62,131 bases of DNA from CAYRFE01 sp964423645 [NCBI: uncultured bacterium] (GTDB taxonomy: Bacteria; Macinerneyibacteriota; Macinerneyibacteria; Macinerneyibacteriales), in NCBI GenBank assembly GCA_964423645.1, contig CAYRFE010000022.1:1-62131 (forward strand), written 5' to 3'. The position numbers were made by a program, and so were the translations under genes. Positions 1-9,373 of the stretch are shown here, piece by piece. The notes beneath the pieces are model-generated. The model was not told the origin of the DNA and searched no databases. It saw nothing but the letters and a program-made list of their open reading frames with translations. Numbering within the stretch: position 1 is the stretch's first letter; each line of letters begins with the position of its first letter.

Positions 1-84
1 CGTTATTATATAGCGGGGACTTCGTCCCCGCACCCCTTTTTGAAAAATAAAGATAATTTTGATAATTTGAATTTTGCAAAGTTC
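1..84 (-). repeat. Dispersed TIR repeat, truncated at window edge
   Basis: This is one end of the dispersed repeat seen complete at 33878-34039. It has the GGGGAC-ttc-GTCCCC hairpin, the CACCCCT box, and an A/T-rich arm ending in TTTTGCAAAGTTCT, which corresponds to the TIR GCAAAGGTCTC. The other half lies outside the window. Nothing else was recognised between here and 309. Confidence 0.7.
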
Positions 85-309
85 TAAAATTTAGAATTTG
101 TACCCTAAAAAAATTCTCAATGTAGCGGGTGCATACTATACGCCTTTATGTTAAAAAATGTGTAGCTGTGGAAAAACTGTCTTCCCGCCTTCTGATTTTC
201 GCGAGATGAGTTTGCGAAGAGCACAGTTTCAATATGATAGTAGTATTTCAAAGAAGTATCGTATTCTAATGATGTATCGTATTATGTTAGTAAAACCGAG
301 AACAATAAT

Positions 310-1284
310 TTAACGCGTTCGCCGTTCTTTTTTTTGTTGACGAGCTATGCGGACATCTTTTCCTTCAGTGATCCGTTTGATAATTAAATATGTCAGATAA
401 CCGATCCCTGCCATTGAAATACTGAAAAGACCGTATGAAAGCAATGGTGGGAACCCTTTTGTTAAAACAGAGAATTCCGACATTCCGCCCATACTTGCAA
501 TTATATTTAATGGCATAAACACGACACTTATTATGGTCAGTTGTTTAATGAGATTATTCAAATTATTATTCACTATTGAGGCACGGGCATCCATGAGCCC
601 CGCAAGAATATTTGCATAAATTTCTGCTTGTCTAAAACATTGATTGTTTTCTATGATAATGTCATCAAGAATTTCTATTTGTTCGGCCGTGAAACCGATT
701 TTAGAAGTTCCGTTGCGTATTTTTTCCAACACTACTCCGTTTGTATGGATGGCATTCACATAATAGACAAGACTTTTTTCTAAACTGAAAAGATTGAGTA
801 AATAGGTGTTTTCCATTGATGCATTGATTTTATGCTCGAGAGCTTCTGAAATCATGTTGATTATTTTTAAGTGATCTAAATAATGAAAAATTGTCTGATA
901 AATAAGCTTTAAAACGACATCCTGAACGGAAGCACATTTGTTAAAAAGTTTACCGTCAAAAATCGGATAGTCCTCAGCGATTATAAAGATCAAACGATCT
1001 TTAAAAAGGAATATACCGTATGAAGAGACTCGAAACAAAAATTGTTCTTTTCCGGAATAGTTTTTGGGACGTTTACCGATAAATGCAGCATGATCAGGTT
1101 CAAATTCAAGACGAGCTAATTCATCAGGGTCAAGCGTTGAGGCGAGCGTATGTTCGTCCAATTTGTAGGTATCAACAAGATATTGTCTTTCAGATTCATC
1201 GGGATGTATATAAACCAAAATGTTTGCTGAATTGTGATTGGTTTCGACAATTTTACTATTCTCGATCATAAAAGTACGTACCAT
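310..1284 (-). CDS. CorA-family divalent cation transporter, GMS variant
   Basis: The 324-residue protein has the CorA layout: a mostly polar, helix-rich N-terminal cytoplasmic domain and two C-terminal membrane helices (about 245-264 and 284-303). It should be a homopentameric inner-membrane channel for Mg2+ or related ions. The selectivity-loop motif, normally GMN between TM1 and TM2, reads GMS here (residues 267-269, in MGGMSEF). The conserved Pro of TM1 (FMPLN) is kept. The start is chosen at the ATG preceded by GGAGGTG; an upstream in-frame ATG at 1338 lacks a Shine-Dalgarno. Family assignment is firm, but the transported ion is not, because GMN is regarded as critical in classical CorA. 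Confidence 0.85.
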   Translation of the reverse strand: MVRTFMIENSKIVETNHNSANILVYIHPDESERQYLVDTYKLDEHTLASTLDPDELARLEFEPDHAAFIGKRPKNYSGKEQFLFRVSSYGIFLFKDRLIFIIAEDYPIFDGKLFNKCASVQDVVLKLIYQTIFHYLDHLKIINMISEALEHKINASMENTYLLNLFSLEKSLVYYVNAIHTNGVVLEKIRNGTSKIGFTAEQIEILDDIIIENNQCFRQAEIYANILAGLMDARASIVNNNLNNLIKQLTIISVVFMPLNIIASMGGMSEFSVLTKGFPPLLSYGLFSISMAGIGYLTYLIIKRITEGKDVRIARQQKKERRTR

Positions 1285-1556
1285 AGAATCACCTCCGAAA
1301 TTGTCGCACAAATTCTTTAGCCAGTATACGACTTTCAATAAATCATGTCAATAGCGAGTTATGCAGTATATTGAATAACAATAGGCTCAACTGTCACAAC
1401 TATGCGGCTATATTCGCAAAATAGCTCGTGATATCTTTCGAAATAGCGTGTATTGATACAATTCGTTCGCTATGATTAATAACCGATATCATCAATTTCC
1501 GCGCGCTTGTTTTCTTTATATGATTATGCTATACTGTAAAAAAAGGAGGAATATCT

Positions 1557-1895
1557 ATGAGGTATGTATTTCTTATTCTTTGTGTGCTGGTTTTATCACG
1601 AGTATCGTGGTCACACCCTGCGCAAAGCGTGAAAGCCGAATACGATAGCGTTAAAAAGGAACTACGTGTCATTGCTGAACACACAGTTCAGAAACCGAAC
1701 GATCACTATATTAATAAGATTGAAGTGTTCGTTGACGGAGAGATAGTAATTACACAAACATTTAAAAGTCAAAAAGACGGCTTGGCGCAAGATGTCTTAT
1801 ATACATTATTCGATGTAAAAAGCGGATCAAAGATTAAGGTGAGCACTGTTTGTAATAAGTCAGGTATAAAAAGTACTGAAATAATCGTCAAGTAA
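1557..1895 (+). CDS. Secreted superoxide-reductase (desulfoferrodoxin)-like protein
   Basis: This small 112-residue protein has a signal peptide (about 1-19). The mature part resembles the beta-sandwich of the superoxide reductase/neelaredoxin centre-II domain: an N-terminal HP, then AEHTVQ, NDHYINKIEV, and a C-terminal VCNKSG. H20, H42, H50 and C99 fall where iron ligands would be. The usual second C-terminal ligand (the His of CNxHG) is Ser102, so the iron site may be altered. It has a good AAAGGAGG ribosome site and stands alone. The fold assignment is inferred from motif pattern; catalytic activity is uncertain. Confidence 0.5.
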   Translation: MRYVFLILCVLVLSRVSWSHPAQSVKAEYDSVKKELRVIAEHTVQKPNDHYINKIEVFVDGEIVITQTFKSQKDGLAQDVLYTLFDVKSGSKIKVSTVCNKSGIKSTEIIVK

Positions 1896-1938
1896 GAGAG
1901 CTTTTCGCAGATAAGCTGTATAGCTACACGTATACAGC

Positions 1939-2892
1939 TTATTGCGATATCGAAGAGAGTAGCTGTGCCAAATGAACAGATTCTTGAAGAATGTAGCAAT
2001 ATTTTTCTGTTGCACGTCTGTGAATAAGTTCTCCCGAGAATTTTGTGTTGAATGACACCGTGGAATCATTGAGAGCAATAAAAAGCACTTTGTCGCGAAA
2101 TGAGATCAATGGTGATTGAGCGGTTTCCTGATAGATGTGAAGTATGAATGATGTGACCGCATTTTTCATTGATTCGGAAATCGTACCGTCTTGTGAAAGA
2201 AAAATATACGTATTATCGAGTTCCTCGTGAGATGTTAAAAATGACGTATAAGAATCTGCATTAATCGATAAAAGCGAATGAAATCGCGGTATACAATAAA
2301 AATCATTGTTTGAAGAATGCGGGAGTGTAAGTGCGACGCATAGTCCGTCAAAAAAAGATCTGTATTTTATTATCGGCACACGAACATACATTTTACGGAT
2401 TTTATATGATGCGTGAACAAAAGAAGCACGAAAGTGAATAGAATGTACAAACCCGTCAATCAATGAATCTCCGGAGTATAGGTCCGGAAAAGAGTAAAAT
2501 AAATTACTTGCTTTAAAATGGTTTTTGGAAACAAACCAACGTGGAATATGCGTAAGATCAGGACTAATAAATCCGCAACACGCTGATATTAGAGAAGATT
2601 GTAATTGTGTTTTATAAATAACACGCCGCGTACATAGGTGGGTGGTCATTATGACGGTCAGTATGCTTGCCAGAAAAGCCGGGATCCCCAGTACAATTGA
2701 TACATATGAACCGGAGGGAAAGATGCGCGACAATACAAAAAGACTCACGGATGAAAGGAATGAAATACAAAGTATCAGAAGTTGTCTTCGCGTCTGTGCC
2801 CGGTATGACAGTTGAGCCGAGTAAATAATCGGGTCGAGACATTCGACCCGAAAATCACTCACTGTTTTTATTGGCTCTTCATGCAATGGCAT
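1939..2892 (-). CDS. Divergent DUF3137-like membrane protein
   Basis: The 317-residue protein has two hydrophobic segments near residues 38-56 and 64-83 and a long soluble C-terminal part. It aligns by layout with the neighbouring DUF3137 protein: N-terminal double membrane anchor, an 'L..GDSLIDG' segment matching 'YAGEDLVAG', and a C-terminal hydrophobic segment before the end. It starts 12 bp after the DUF3137 gene and is the last gene of the lemA operon, with no strong ribosome site of its own, so translational coupling is likely. Function unknown. Confidence 0.6.
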   Translation of the reverse strand: MPLHEEPIKTVSDFRVECLDPIIYSAQLSYRAQTRRQLLILCISFLSSVSLFVLSRIFPSGSYVSIVLGIPAFLASILTVIMTTHLCTRRVIYKTQLQSSLISACCGFISPDLTHIPRWFVSKNHFKASNLFYSFPDLYSGDSLIDGFVHSIHFRASFVHASYKIRKMYVRVPIIKYRSFFDGLCVALTLPHSSNNDFYCIPRFHSLLSINADSYTSFLTSHEELDNTYIFLSQDGTISESMKNAVTSFILHIYQETAQSPLISFRDKVLFIALNDSTVSFNTKFSGELIHRRATEKYCYILQESVHLAQLLSSISQ

Positions 2893-2904
2893 ATGAATAC
2901 GTTG

Positions 2905-3888
2905 TTATTCTTTTCCCCATATTCGGGTATTTAAATTGAATTCCTCAACCATTCCAATGACCAATGCAAGTATTGAATAATATTTTTGTATCATGTCTCG
3001 GTCAATGACCGTACGGAAATAAGTGGGTTCGAAATAATTCTCATGAGTTGAAAGCGCTACAAACATCCGACTCGCGATAAAAGAGATGTGCAATTGCGTT
3101 TTTGTTTTTTTCTTAAAATCAAGCAAACGCTCCATCAGTTCAGGTGTCAGAATGTAGCGAGATTCTATTTGGTCATCACCGTAGACCGCAAATTCTTTCT
3201 CAAACGCAACGTTTTCCAATTTGATGAGTTTTCCACGAGTAAAGTTCATTTTTTGAAAAAAATTACCGATCAATGCCCCGAATGTTTTTTCGGCTGAATC
3301 AGGGAGAACGATAGTTCTGCCGGTAAAGTGTTTGTTGAAATCGGCAATAAAGAATATGCCTTTGAAAAGTGTATGCCATTGAGTGCGTTTATGCCCCTTG
3401 CTATCATAATGCTCTGTTTTATATTCAGCGTGAATTTCTGAAAATGTTAGAGCGGTTTTCCCGACCACTCCTGCAACAAGATCTTCACCGGCATAACGGT
3501 CCGGAGTACGCATAAATAATGAGCTTTCAATAAACAACCCCTCCGGAATATAATCGTGAGGAGTAAATTGTAATGCCGGATCGATAAACGCAATCATTGG
3601 TCCGACAATACGTTCTTTATAGCGACTGCGAAAGGCCTTTTTTTCTTTACTCGTTTTCACGGAATGCATAATTGCATACACAAGACACGCAACCGCGCAT
3701 ATTGCAACCATCCACCATGATTTTCCGACAAAAAATATCGGCACAGTTATACATGCGAACCCTATCCATATCAATATTTCAGGAACCAAAAAGCGCTTTT
3801 TGAGAATTACGCGTTCATTCTCGAGAAGTTGTAATGCGGGATACAAATCAGTACCGGCAAAACGTTGGAATTCATCTATTGTTCGCAT
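2905..3888 (-). CDS. DUF3137 domain membrane protein
   Basis: The 327-residue protein has two adjacent transmembrane helices (about 37-53 and 56-73) followed by a DUF3137-type soluble domain, including 'YAGEDLVAGVVGKT', 'FFIADFNKHF' and a C-terminal 'YFRTVIDRD'. DUF3137 proteins are often encoded next to LemA, as here: it starts 5 bp after the lemA stop, with an AAAGGAT ribosome site lying inside the end of lemA. The pair is thought to act at the membrane, but no biochemical role is established. A second paralogue lies at 10361-11353. Confidence 0.8.
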   Translation of the reverse strand: MRTIDEFQRFAGTDLYPALQLLENERVILKKRFLVPEILIWIGFACITVPIFFVGKSWWMVAICAVACLVYAIMHSVKTSKEKKAFRSRYKERIVGPMIAFIDPALQFTPHDYIPEGLFIESSLFMRTPDRYAGEDLVAGVVGKTALTFSEIHAEYKTEHYDSKGHKRTQWHTLFKGIFFIADFNKHFTGRTIVLPDSAEKTFGALIGNFFQKMNFTRGKLIKLENVAFEKEFAVYGDDQIESRYILTPELMERLLDFKKKTKTQLHISFIASRMFVALSTHENYFEPTYFRTVIDRDMIQKYYSILALVIGMVEEFNLNTRIWGKE

Positions 3889-3893
3889 ACTAT

Positions 3894-4451
3894 TTATCCT
3901 TTAAAAAGGTCACCGACATTAACATTTTGACGTTCTTGCTCGGTGATCTCAAAGAATTTTCTCGGAGATAAATGCATCATACCGGCCATAATATTTGTCG
4001 GAAACATTTGAACGGCATTGTTCAGATCGAGAACCGCGGCATTGTATGCTCTGCGTGCGGCTGCGATTTGTTCTTCGGTGTTATTGAGTGCCGCTTGAAG
4101 CTGAAGAAAGTTTTCGCTTGCCTTGAGATCAGGATAATTTTCCACAGCGACCATAATAGAACGCATAAGACCGGTCATTTCCTTGTCGATCGCTATTTTT
4201 TCATCAGGAGAGCCCGCTTGCATTGCTTGCGCACGAAGCTCAGTGATCTTTGTTAACGTACCGCTTTCATGTTGCATATACGTTTTGACCGATGAGACAA
4301 GGTTGGGAATCAAATCGTACCGTTTCTTTAAATGGGTATCAACCGCCGAGAACGCATTGTCGACCATATTACGTTTGCCGATGAGACCGTTATACATCAA
4401 AACCGGAACCAGAATAACGAAAAACAGGACAATTAAAATAACAATTAACAT
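3894..4451 (-). CDS. lemA: LemA family protein
   Basis: The 185-residue protein has an N-terminal membrane helix (about 1-18) followed by LemA hallmarks: GLIGKRNMVDNAFSAVD, KKRYDLIPNLVSSVKTYM, and the C-terminal FPTNIMAG. LemA proteins are membrane-anchored helical bundles of unsettled function. The start is set at the ATG with AAGGAGGAG just upstream, 13 codons inside the longest frame. It is the first gene of a three-gene operon with two DUF3137-type proteins. A broken copy of this gene is at 10030-10264. Confidence 0.9.
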   Translation of the reverse strand: MLIVILIVLFFVILVPVLMYNGLIGKRNMVDNAFSAVDTHLKKRYDLIPNLVSSVKTYMQHESGTLTKITELRAQAMQAGSPDEKIAIDKEMTGLMRSIMVAVENYPDLKASENFLQLQAALNNTEEQIAAARRAYNAAVLDLNNAVQMFPTNIMAGMMHLSPRKFFEITEQERQNVNVGDLFKG

Positions 4452-4825
4452 AATACTCCTCCTTTTTGTATCGAATTCAGTATACACCAAAGATAAATGA
4501 ATTTCAATAATAAAACGACAATACTAGGTAAATTATTATGTTTGAATGATGACGAGGCATAGAAAAGGCGATCATTCTATGATGTACGTAAAGAGTTTAT
4601 TGTTCTGAAAGAAATCACGAGAGAAGTTATGTTGTTAGTAGTAATCAAAATGTCACATATAATTTCCATTTTCAAAATCAAAAATATAGTATATACTACC
4701 GTGTGTATGATAAAACGTGAAACAAAAATACATTATCTTTTGTCAGATAGATATCTCTTAACGTGGTATGATGAGATTGTTGTAATGGAGTTGAATAAAT
4801 AGTGAACGAAAGTGAGAAATAAATT
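4452..4825. other. Divergent intergenic region, lemA operon / hydrolase
   Basis: This 374-bp gap separates the leftward lemA operon from the rightward hydrolase and must hold both promoters. AT-rich blocks such as TATAGTATATACTA near 4685 could hold -10 elements, but no confident -35/-10 pair was picked. No RNA gene or further ORF was recognised. Confidence 0.4.
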
Positions 4826-5746
4826 ATGAAAAAACTGATTGGAGTGATGATCATGGCAGTGATAGGAGCATGTTCGGCAGGTACTGTTTTCGGTGATTAT
4901 GAAAAGGTTTCGAGTCATGGGATGGAAGTACACTATCGTATCTTCGGCGAAGGAGAGCCGCTTCTTATTCTCGGCGGCGGGCCGGGCGATGTGTCTGACC
5001 GTTATCTCAGCTTGTGTGAATTGTTATCGAAAGATTTCAAATGCATCCTTGTCGACCAACGCGGAACCGGCAAATCAATGCCGAATCCCAAAGATGAGAC
5101 CACGGTCACAATGGCATTGACATTGGATGATTTTGAAGCGATACGTAACCAATTGAAATTGAAAACATGGAATGTTCTCGGTTTTTCATACGGAGGATAT
5201 CTTGCATCAACGTATGCGGCGTTTTTCCCTGCCGCCATCAAGTCAATGGTATTGTTGGACTCATCAGGCTTTAATAATGATTATGCCGTTTATTTTTCCG
5301 ACAATATCACCTCTCGCATGTTACCGCAGGACCTGTGGGTGTACAACTACTGGGCAGATCCGGCACGTATGAATGCCGACAAACAACATGCGATCACCGA
5401 GATCATCCGCTCTATGATGCCCGGTTATTTCTTTGATCGTAAAAAATCGTTGCTTGTAAGTCAGATCATCAAAGATACCGATTTTGATTTTGAGACCGGC
5501 GAACTGATGGAAAAGGATATTGCAAAAAGAGAGTTGGACCTGTTGAAAATGAAAGTGACCTTTAAGGGTCCGGTTTTGATATTGCACGGTCGCCAGGATC
5601 CGCTCGGAGAGTCCATACCGCAGAAACTTTCGCACTATTATTCGAAATCAACATTGATATTTATCGAAAAAGCAGGGCATTATTCGTGGATCGAGCAGCC
5701 TGAAAAAGTATCATCGTCAATACGTGAGTTTTTGCAAAAGATATGA
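4826..5746 (+). CDS. Alpha/beta hydrolase, proline-iminopeptidase-like (S33)
   Basis: The 306-residue alpha/beta hydrolase carries the S33 signatures: GGGPG (oxyanion region, about 50-54), DQRGTGKS (77-84), the nucleophile elbow GFSYGG with Ser121, the acid in HGRQDP (Asp258) and the base in AGHYSW (His285). The N-terminus is an export signal, and VIGAC at residues 12-16 could be a lipobox, so the enzyme is probably periplasmic or lipid-anchored. The family cleaves N-terminal proline or small esters and amides; the true substrate is not evident. It heads a run of four exported enzymes on the plus strand. Confidence 0.8.
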   Translation: MKKLIGVMIMAVIGACSAGTVFGDYEKVSSHGMEVHYRIFGEGEPLLILGGGPGDVSDRYLSLCELLSKDFKCILVDQRGTGKSMPNPKDETTVTMALTLDDFEAIRNQLKLKTWNVLGFSYGGYLASTYAAFFPAAIKSMVLLDSSGFNNDYAVYFSDNITSRMLPQDLWVYNYWADPARMNADKQHAITEIIRSMMPGYFFDRKKSLLVSQIIKDTDFDFETGELMEKDIAKRELDLLKMKVTFKGPVLILHGRQDPLGESIPQKLSHYYSKSTLIFIEKAGHYSWIEQPEKVSSSIREFLQKI

Positions 5747-5814
5747 ATGAGAGATAACGACAACCGGAAGCGTTTTTGTAAATAGTTGCAACGAACGATA
5801 AAAAGGAGATGTCT

Positions 5815-7095
5815 ATGAGTAGAAATTCAGTTTATTATGGTTTGTTACTAGGAATATTGTTATTGTTATCTCAAAACACAGTAGGAGCGCAAATGAACAA
5901 AATGCCGATTGAAGTTCGTGTTCAAACCATTGAAAAGTTGTCGCAGATGCTTGGAGAGCTTTATGTTAATCCCGAGATCGGTAAAAAAATGGTAAAGCAG
6001 CTGAAAGCGAATTTAAAGAACGGTAAATATGATAAAATAGAAAATTTTCACCAATTTGCTATGGTGATAAAACAGGATCTTTTCGATATCTCAAAAGATA
6101 ATCATCTCAACATCTATTACAATCCGCAGCAGGTAGGATACTTGAAGAAATTGAAAGATGCTTCAATGCAGGAAAAAAACGATTTTGCGCTCAAAGAGAA
6201 AATGAATGAAAGTAAAAATAATTTTGGGTTTGAGGCAGTAAAGATTTTGCCGGGAAATATTGGGTACATTCAACTTACCACATTTGCAAATTCGCAGTAT
6301 GCAGGTGATACAGCCGCTGCTGCTATGAATTTCATATCAAATACTGATTCCGTAATAATTGATTTGCGTTACAACAACGGCGGCTGGCCATCAATGGCAC
6401 AACTTCTTGCAAGTTATTTTTTTGAGTATAACGAGTCTGGTAATACCGTTTTATTTGAGCAGCACATTACTTATTCTAAAGAAATTATTGCCTACGCTAC
6501 ACTGCCTATAGTTGTTGGAAAAAGGATGCCTAACGTTCCGTTGTATATCTTGGTCAATAAAAGTTCAATATCTGCTGCGGAAGGTTTTGCATATTGTTTG
6601 CAAAAACTTGGCCGAGCGACGGTTATCGGTGAACAAACGAATTTTGGCGGACATTCAACGCGTGGACCTGAAATATTGAATGATTATTTTGTCGTTCAAA
6701 TGCCTGTCGGGAATATAATCAGTCCTATTACACAAAAAGGTTGGGAAGGTACAGGGGTAACCCCCGATATTTTAACGGAAAGCCGCGATGCAGTGAATAC
6801 GGCAGTGAAAATTGTTTTAGCAAAACAGATTGTTAAAAATCCTGATGAGAATTCGGTTAATGACCTTGGGTATTCTTTGCTTGTTAGAGGTAGTATGGAA
6901 CTTGCAATTTTTGTTTTCGGGGAAAATGTGAAGAATCATCCTCAATCAGCCAATGTTTACGACAGTCTTGGAGAAGTATATATGCAAACTGGAAATAAAG
7001 ATCTGGCAATACAAAATTACGAAAGATCACTACAATTGAACCCAAAAAACACAGGTGCTGAAGAAAATTTGAAAAAATTGAAAGACATGAAATAA
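5815..7095 (+). CDS. Exported S41-family peptidase with C-terminal TPR
   Basis: The 426-residue protein has a signal peptide ending near VGAQ, a helical cap, and an S41 (tail-specific protease/IRBP) core: 'GYIQLTTF', 'VIIDLRYNNGG', the nucleophile region SSISAAEG (Ser253) and IGEQTNFGG. The last ~70 residues form two TPR units. The Lys of the CtpA-type Ser-Lys dyad is not obvious, so a tricorn/IRBP-like Ser-His arrangement is more likely. The second of two close ATGs is chosen because the first overlaps the AAGGAG ribosome site. The TPR tail closely resembles that of the larger S41 protein at 51343-53493. Confidence 0.8.
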   Translation: MSRNSVYYGLLLGILLLLSQNTVGAQMNKMPIEVRVQTIEKLSQMLGELYVNPEIGKKMVKQLKANLKNGKYDKIENFHQFAMVIKQDLFDISKDNHLNIYYNPQQVGYLKKLKDASMQEKNDFALKEKMNESKNNFGFEAVKILPGNIGYIQLTTFANSQYAGDTAAAAMNFISNTDSVIIDLRYNNGGWPSMAQLLASYFFEYNESGNTVLFEQHITYSKEIIAYATLPIVVGKRMPNVPLYILVNKSSISAAEGFAYCLQKLGRATVIGEQTNFGGHSTRGPEILNDYFVVQMPVGNIISPITQKGWEGTGVTPDILTESRDAVNTAVKIVLAKQIVKNPDENSVNDLGYSLLVRGSMELAIFVFGENVKNHPQSANVYDSLGEVYMQTGNKDLAIQNYERSLQLNPKNTGAEENLKKLKDMK

Positions 7096-7142
7096 GAGAC
7101 TATCATTAGCTTTTAACTACAAGAGAGGTTAAGGTAAACCCG

Positions 7143-8048
7143 ATGAAATATTTCCCGCTGTTTGTTTTTTTAATAGTGTTATTGATTGTTTCAAAAAATG
7201 TTTTTTCTGAACAAAACATTCCTCTGGATGGGCGTGGCGGCGGTATCCTAGCTTACTCGGTGACCTATCAAAACGGTTCAAATGTCATGTTTGCGATGAA
7301 TGCTGACGGTACGGGAAAAATGGTATTGGCAAAACTTACCGGAAGACCGGTGAGCCCGACCTGGTCACCCGATACGAGTAAGATTGCGTATTACAACCAT
7401 ATCAGTGATCAGCAGTGGGTATTATGCATCATGAATAGCGACGGCTCAAATTCCAGACGATTGACCGATACCGTGAATACACTCGACTGGTGCCCGTCAT
7501 GGTCTCCTGATGGAAGAATGATTCTTTTTACAAGAAGTTATATGACCCCGGTGTGGCGTTCAGAATTGTGGGTAATTAATGATGATGGCGGGTTAAAAAA
7601 AATAAGTAATGATGCGCAGGGCGGTGTTTTTTCGCCGGATGGAAAGAAGGTCATCTATTTCAATTATATCGATGGCGGCGGTGATATCTGGTCTATGAAT
7701 GCGGACGGTTCAACTGTTAAAAAGATCACCGATCACAGCGCGGAAGATTGGTGGCCGTCATGGTCGCCTGACGGTAAAAAAATTGTATTCCAATCCAAAC
7801 GCGACGGTAATTTCGAGATATACACCATGAATGCTGACGGCAGTGGTCTGGTGCGTCTGACTAACAATTCAACTGATGATGAAGAGCCTAAATGGTCGCC
7901 TGACGGTAAAAAGATCGCTTTCAGTTCATTACGTGACGGGCATTATGAGATCTATGTGATGAATGCAGACGGTTCAAACCAATCACGAGTGACTGAAACG
8001 AACGGTCAAGCGATAAATCCGTCGTGGAAACCCGTTTTAAAAAAATGA
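7143..8048 (+). CDS. Exported PD40/TolB-like beta-propeller protein
   Basis: The 301-residue protein has a signal peptide (about 1-22) followed by six blades carrying WSPDGKKI-type PD40 repeats, each paired with an 'I..MNADGS' strand. This is the TolB C-terminal propeller fold without the TolB N-terminal domain, so it is probably a periplasmic protein-binding propeller rather than TolB. It sits between two exported proteases in the same direction and may be co-transcribed with them. No catalytic motif is visible. Confidence 0.8.
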   Translation: MKYFPLFVFLIVLLIVSKNVFSEQNIPLDGRGGGILAYSVTYQNGSNVMFAMNADGTGKMVLAKLTGRPVSPTWSPDTSKIAYYNHISDQQWVLCIMNSDGSNSRRLTDTVNTLDWCPSWSPDGRMILFTRSYMTPVWRSELWVINDDGGLKKISNDAQGGVFSPDGKKVIYFNYIDGGGDIWSMNADGSTVKKITDHSAEDWWPSWSPDGKKIVFQSKRDGNFEIYTMNADGSGLVRLTNNSTDDEEPKWSPDGKKIAFSSLRDGHYEIYVMNADGSNQSRVTETNGQAINPSWKPVLKK

Positions 8049-8062
8049 CACAGGGAGATCAC

Positions 8063-9373
8063 ATGAAAACAATCATTTGCATAATTATAGGTTTTTGTTT
8101 TGGTACTTATCAAGTGTGTTTTACGCAGCACTTGGCAGCGGATGAAGCAGTATCAGCGCCGAATATAACATTGGTTAATGCAATTCAATATTCTGATGTT
8201 TCCTTTACAGATTTACCGGGCAACGGATTTCTTATAGATATCGGTGATGAAATCCTTGCTGTTACGTGTAAACATGTGTTTTGGGAAAATAAACCCAAAA
8301 GTATGAAAACCATTAGCTTCAACGGGTTGCTGAAAGAATGGCGAATGTATGTAAAAAATGATCCTTCCCAATACATTATTCTCGGGGACTTGATTAATGA
8401 AGATTCGACGGAAATGATCGGAGAACGTAACACTGATTATGATTACCTTGTTTTTAAAATAAAAGAAAATCATTCAAAAATTAAACCGTTAAAGCTTGCG
8501 GCTACAAGAGCTTCAGCAGGTGATACGTTATATAAAGTCGGGTGGTCGTTTCAGACAAAAAACGGACCTGTTCAAATGCGTTCTTTGACGCTGTATGCAA
8601 ATTCCGGATCAAGTTTACTGGTTGATAATACCATTCAGGAAAACAGTGCAGGTATGAGCGGATCACCGGTTATAAATGCAAATGGTGAACTTGTCGGTAT
8701 CGTTTCATCATGGAAATATGATGCGGGTGCCGCACGTTGGTTTGAAGCACCGTGTGCAACTGATTATTTATGGAAAGTCATCTATTCGTACTGGTGTAAA
8801 AAAAATAATAAAACAAAAACAATCGATTCGTTTCAATCTTTCCGGTCTTACTATCAAAAAGTTAATGGGTGTATTCCCAAGCCATCATCGTATTTAATAA
8901 CTGAATTATTTTTCTCCGCGTGGTTAAAATCCAAAGGATTTAAAAACGCTTCACGTGAAAATTTTACGGTATGGTCTGAAAGGATTTCAAAAAAATACGA
9001 CGGAAAGGTTATTGCGGATGAATATAGAAAAAGCTTGTTGATTCTTGGCGAATGGAAAGAAGATTACGGTAAGGGTAAAAAAAACATCAAGCAATTAGAA
9101 CAAATATTGGCTGATGAAAAGGTTCCTATGCCCGGATTTATCGATTTTTGTGAATATGCCAAAGAATTATCTACAACAGGGAAGCATAAAGAGGCAATCG
9201 CATTGTTGCAGTATGTTGCTGAAGTAATTCCCACAATGGGGCAAATCTATGCTTTTTTGGGTGATGTATATTCTGTAGCCGGAGATAAAACTTCAGCAAA
9301 AAAAGCATATGAACAATGCTTGCAAACTTATCCGGGATATCCGATGGCACTAGAAGGATTGGAGAATCGTTAG
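8063..9373 (+). CDS. Exported trypsin-like serine protease with TPR
   Basis: This 436-residue protein has a signal peptide and a chymotrypsin/HtrA-like core. The candidate triad is His71 (in VTCKHVF), Asp127 (in TDYDYLVF) and Ser199 (in GMSGSPV). No PDZ domain follows; instead the C-terminal 80 residues contain TPR units. It is probably a periplasmic protease or peptide-binding sensor. The start is the ATG preceded by CAGGGAG; the longer in-frame start lies inside the upstream gene. Last gene of the exported-enzyme run. Confidence 0.8.
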   Translation: MKTIICIIIGFCFGTYQVCFTQHLAADEAVSAPNITLVNAIQYSDVSFTDLPGNGFLIDIGDEILAVTCKHVFWENKPKSMKTISFNGLLKEWRMYVKNDPSQYIILGDLINEDSTEMIGERNTDYDYLVFKIKENHSKIKPLKLAATRASAGDTLYKVGWSFQTKNGPVQMRSLTLYANSGSSLLVDNTIQENSAGMSGSPVINANGELVGIVSSWKYDAGAARWFEAPCATDYLWKVIYSYWCKKNNKTKTIDSFQSFRSYYQKVNGCIPKPSSYLITELFFSAWLKSKGFKNASRENFTVWSERISKKYDGKVIADEYRKSLLILGEWKEDYGKGKKNIKQLEQILADEKVPMPGFIDFCEYAKELSTTGKHKEAIALLQYVAEVIPTMGQIYAFLGDVYSVAGDKTSAKKAYEQCLQTYPGYPMALEGLENR

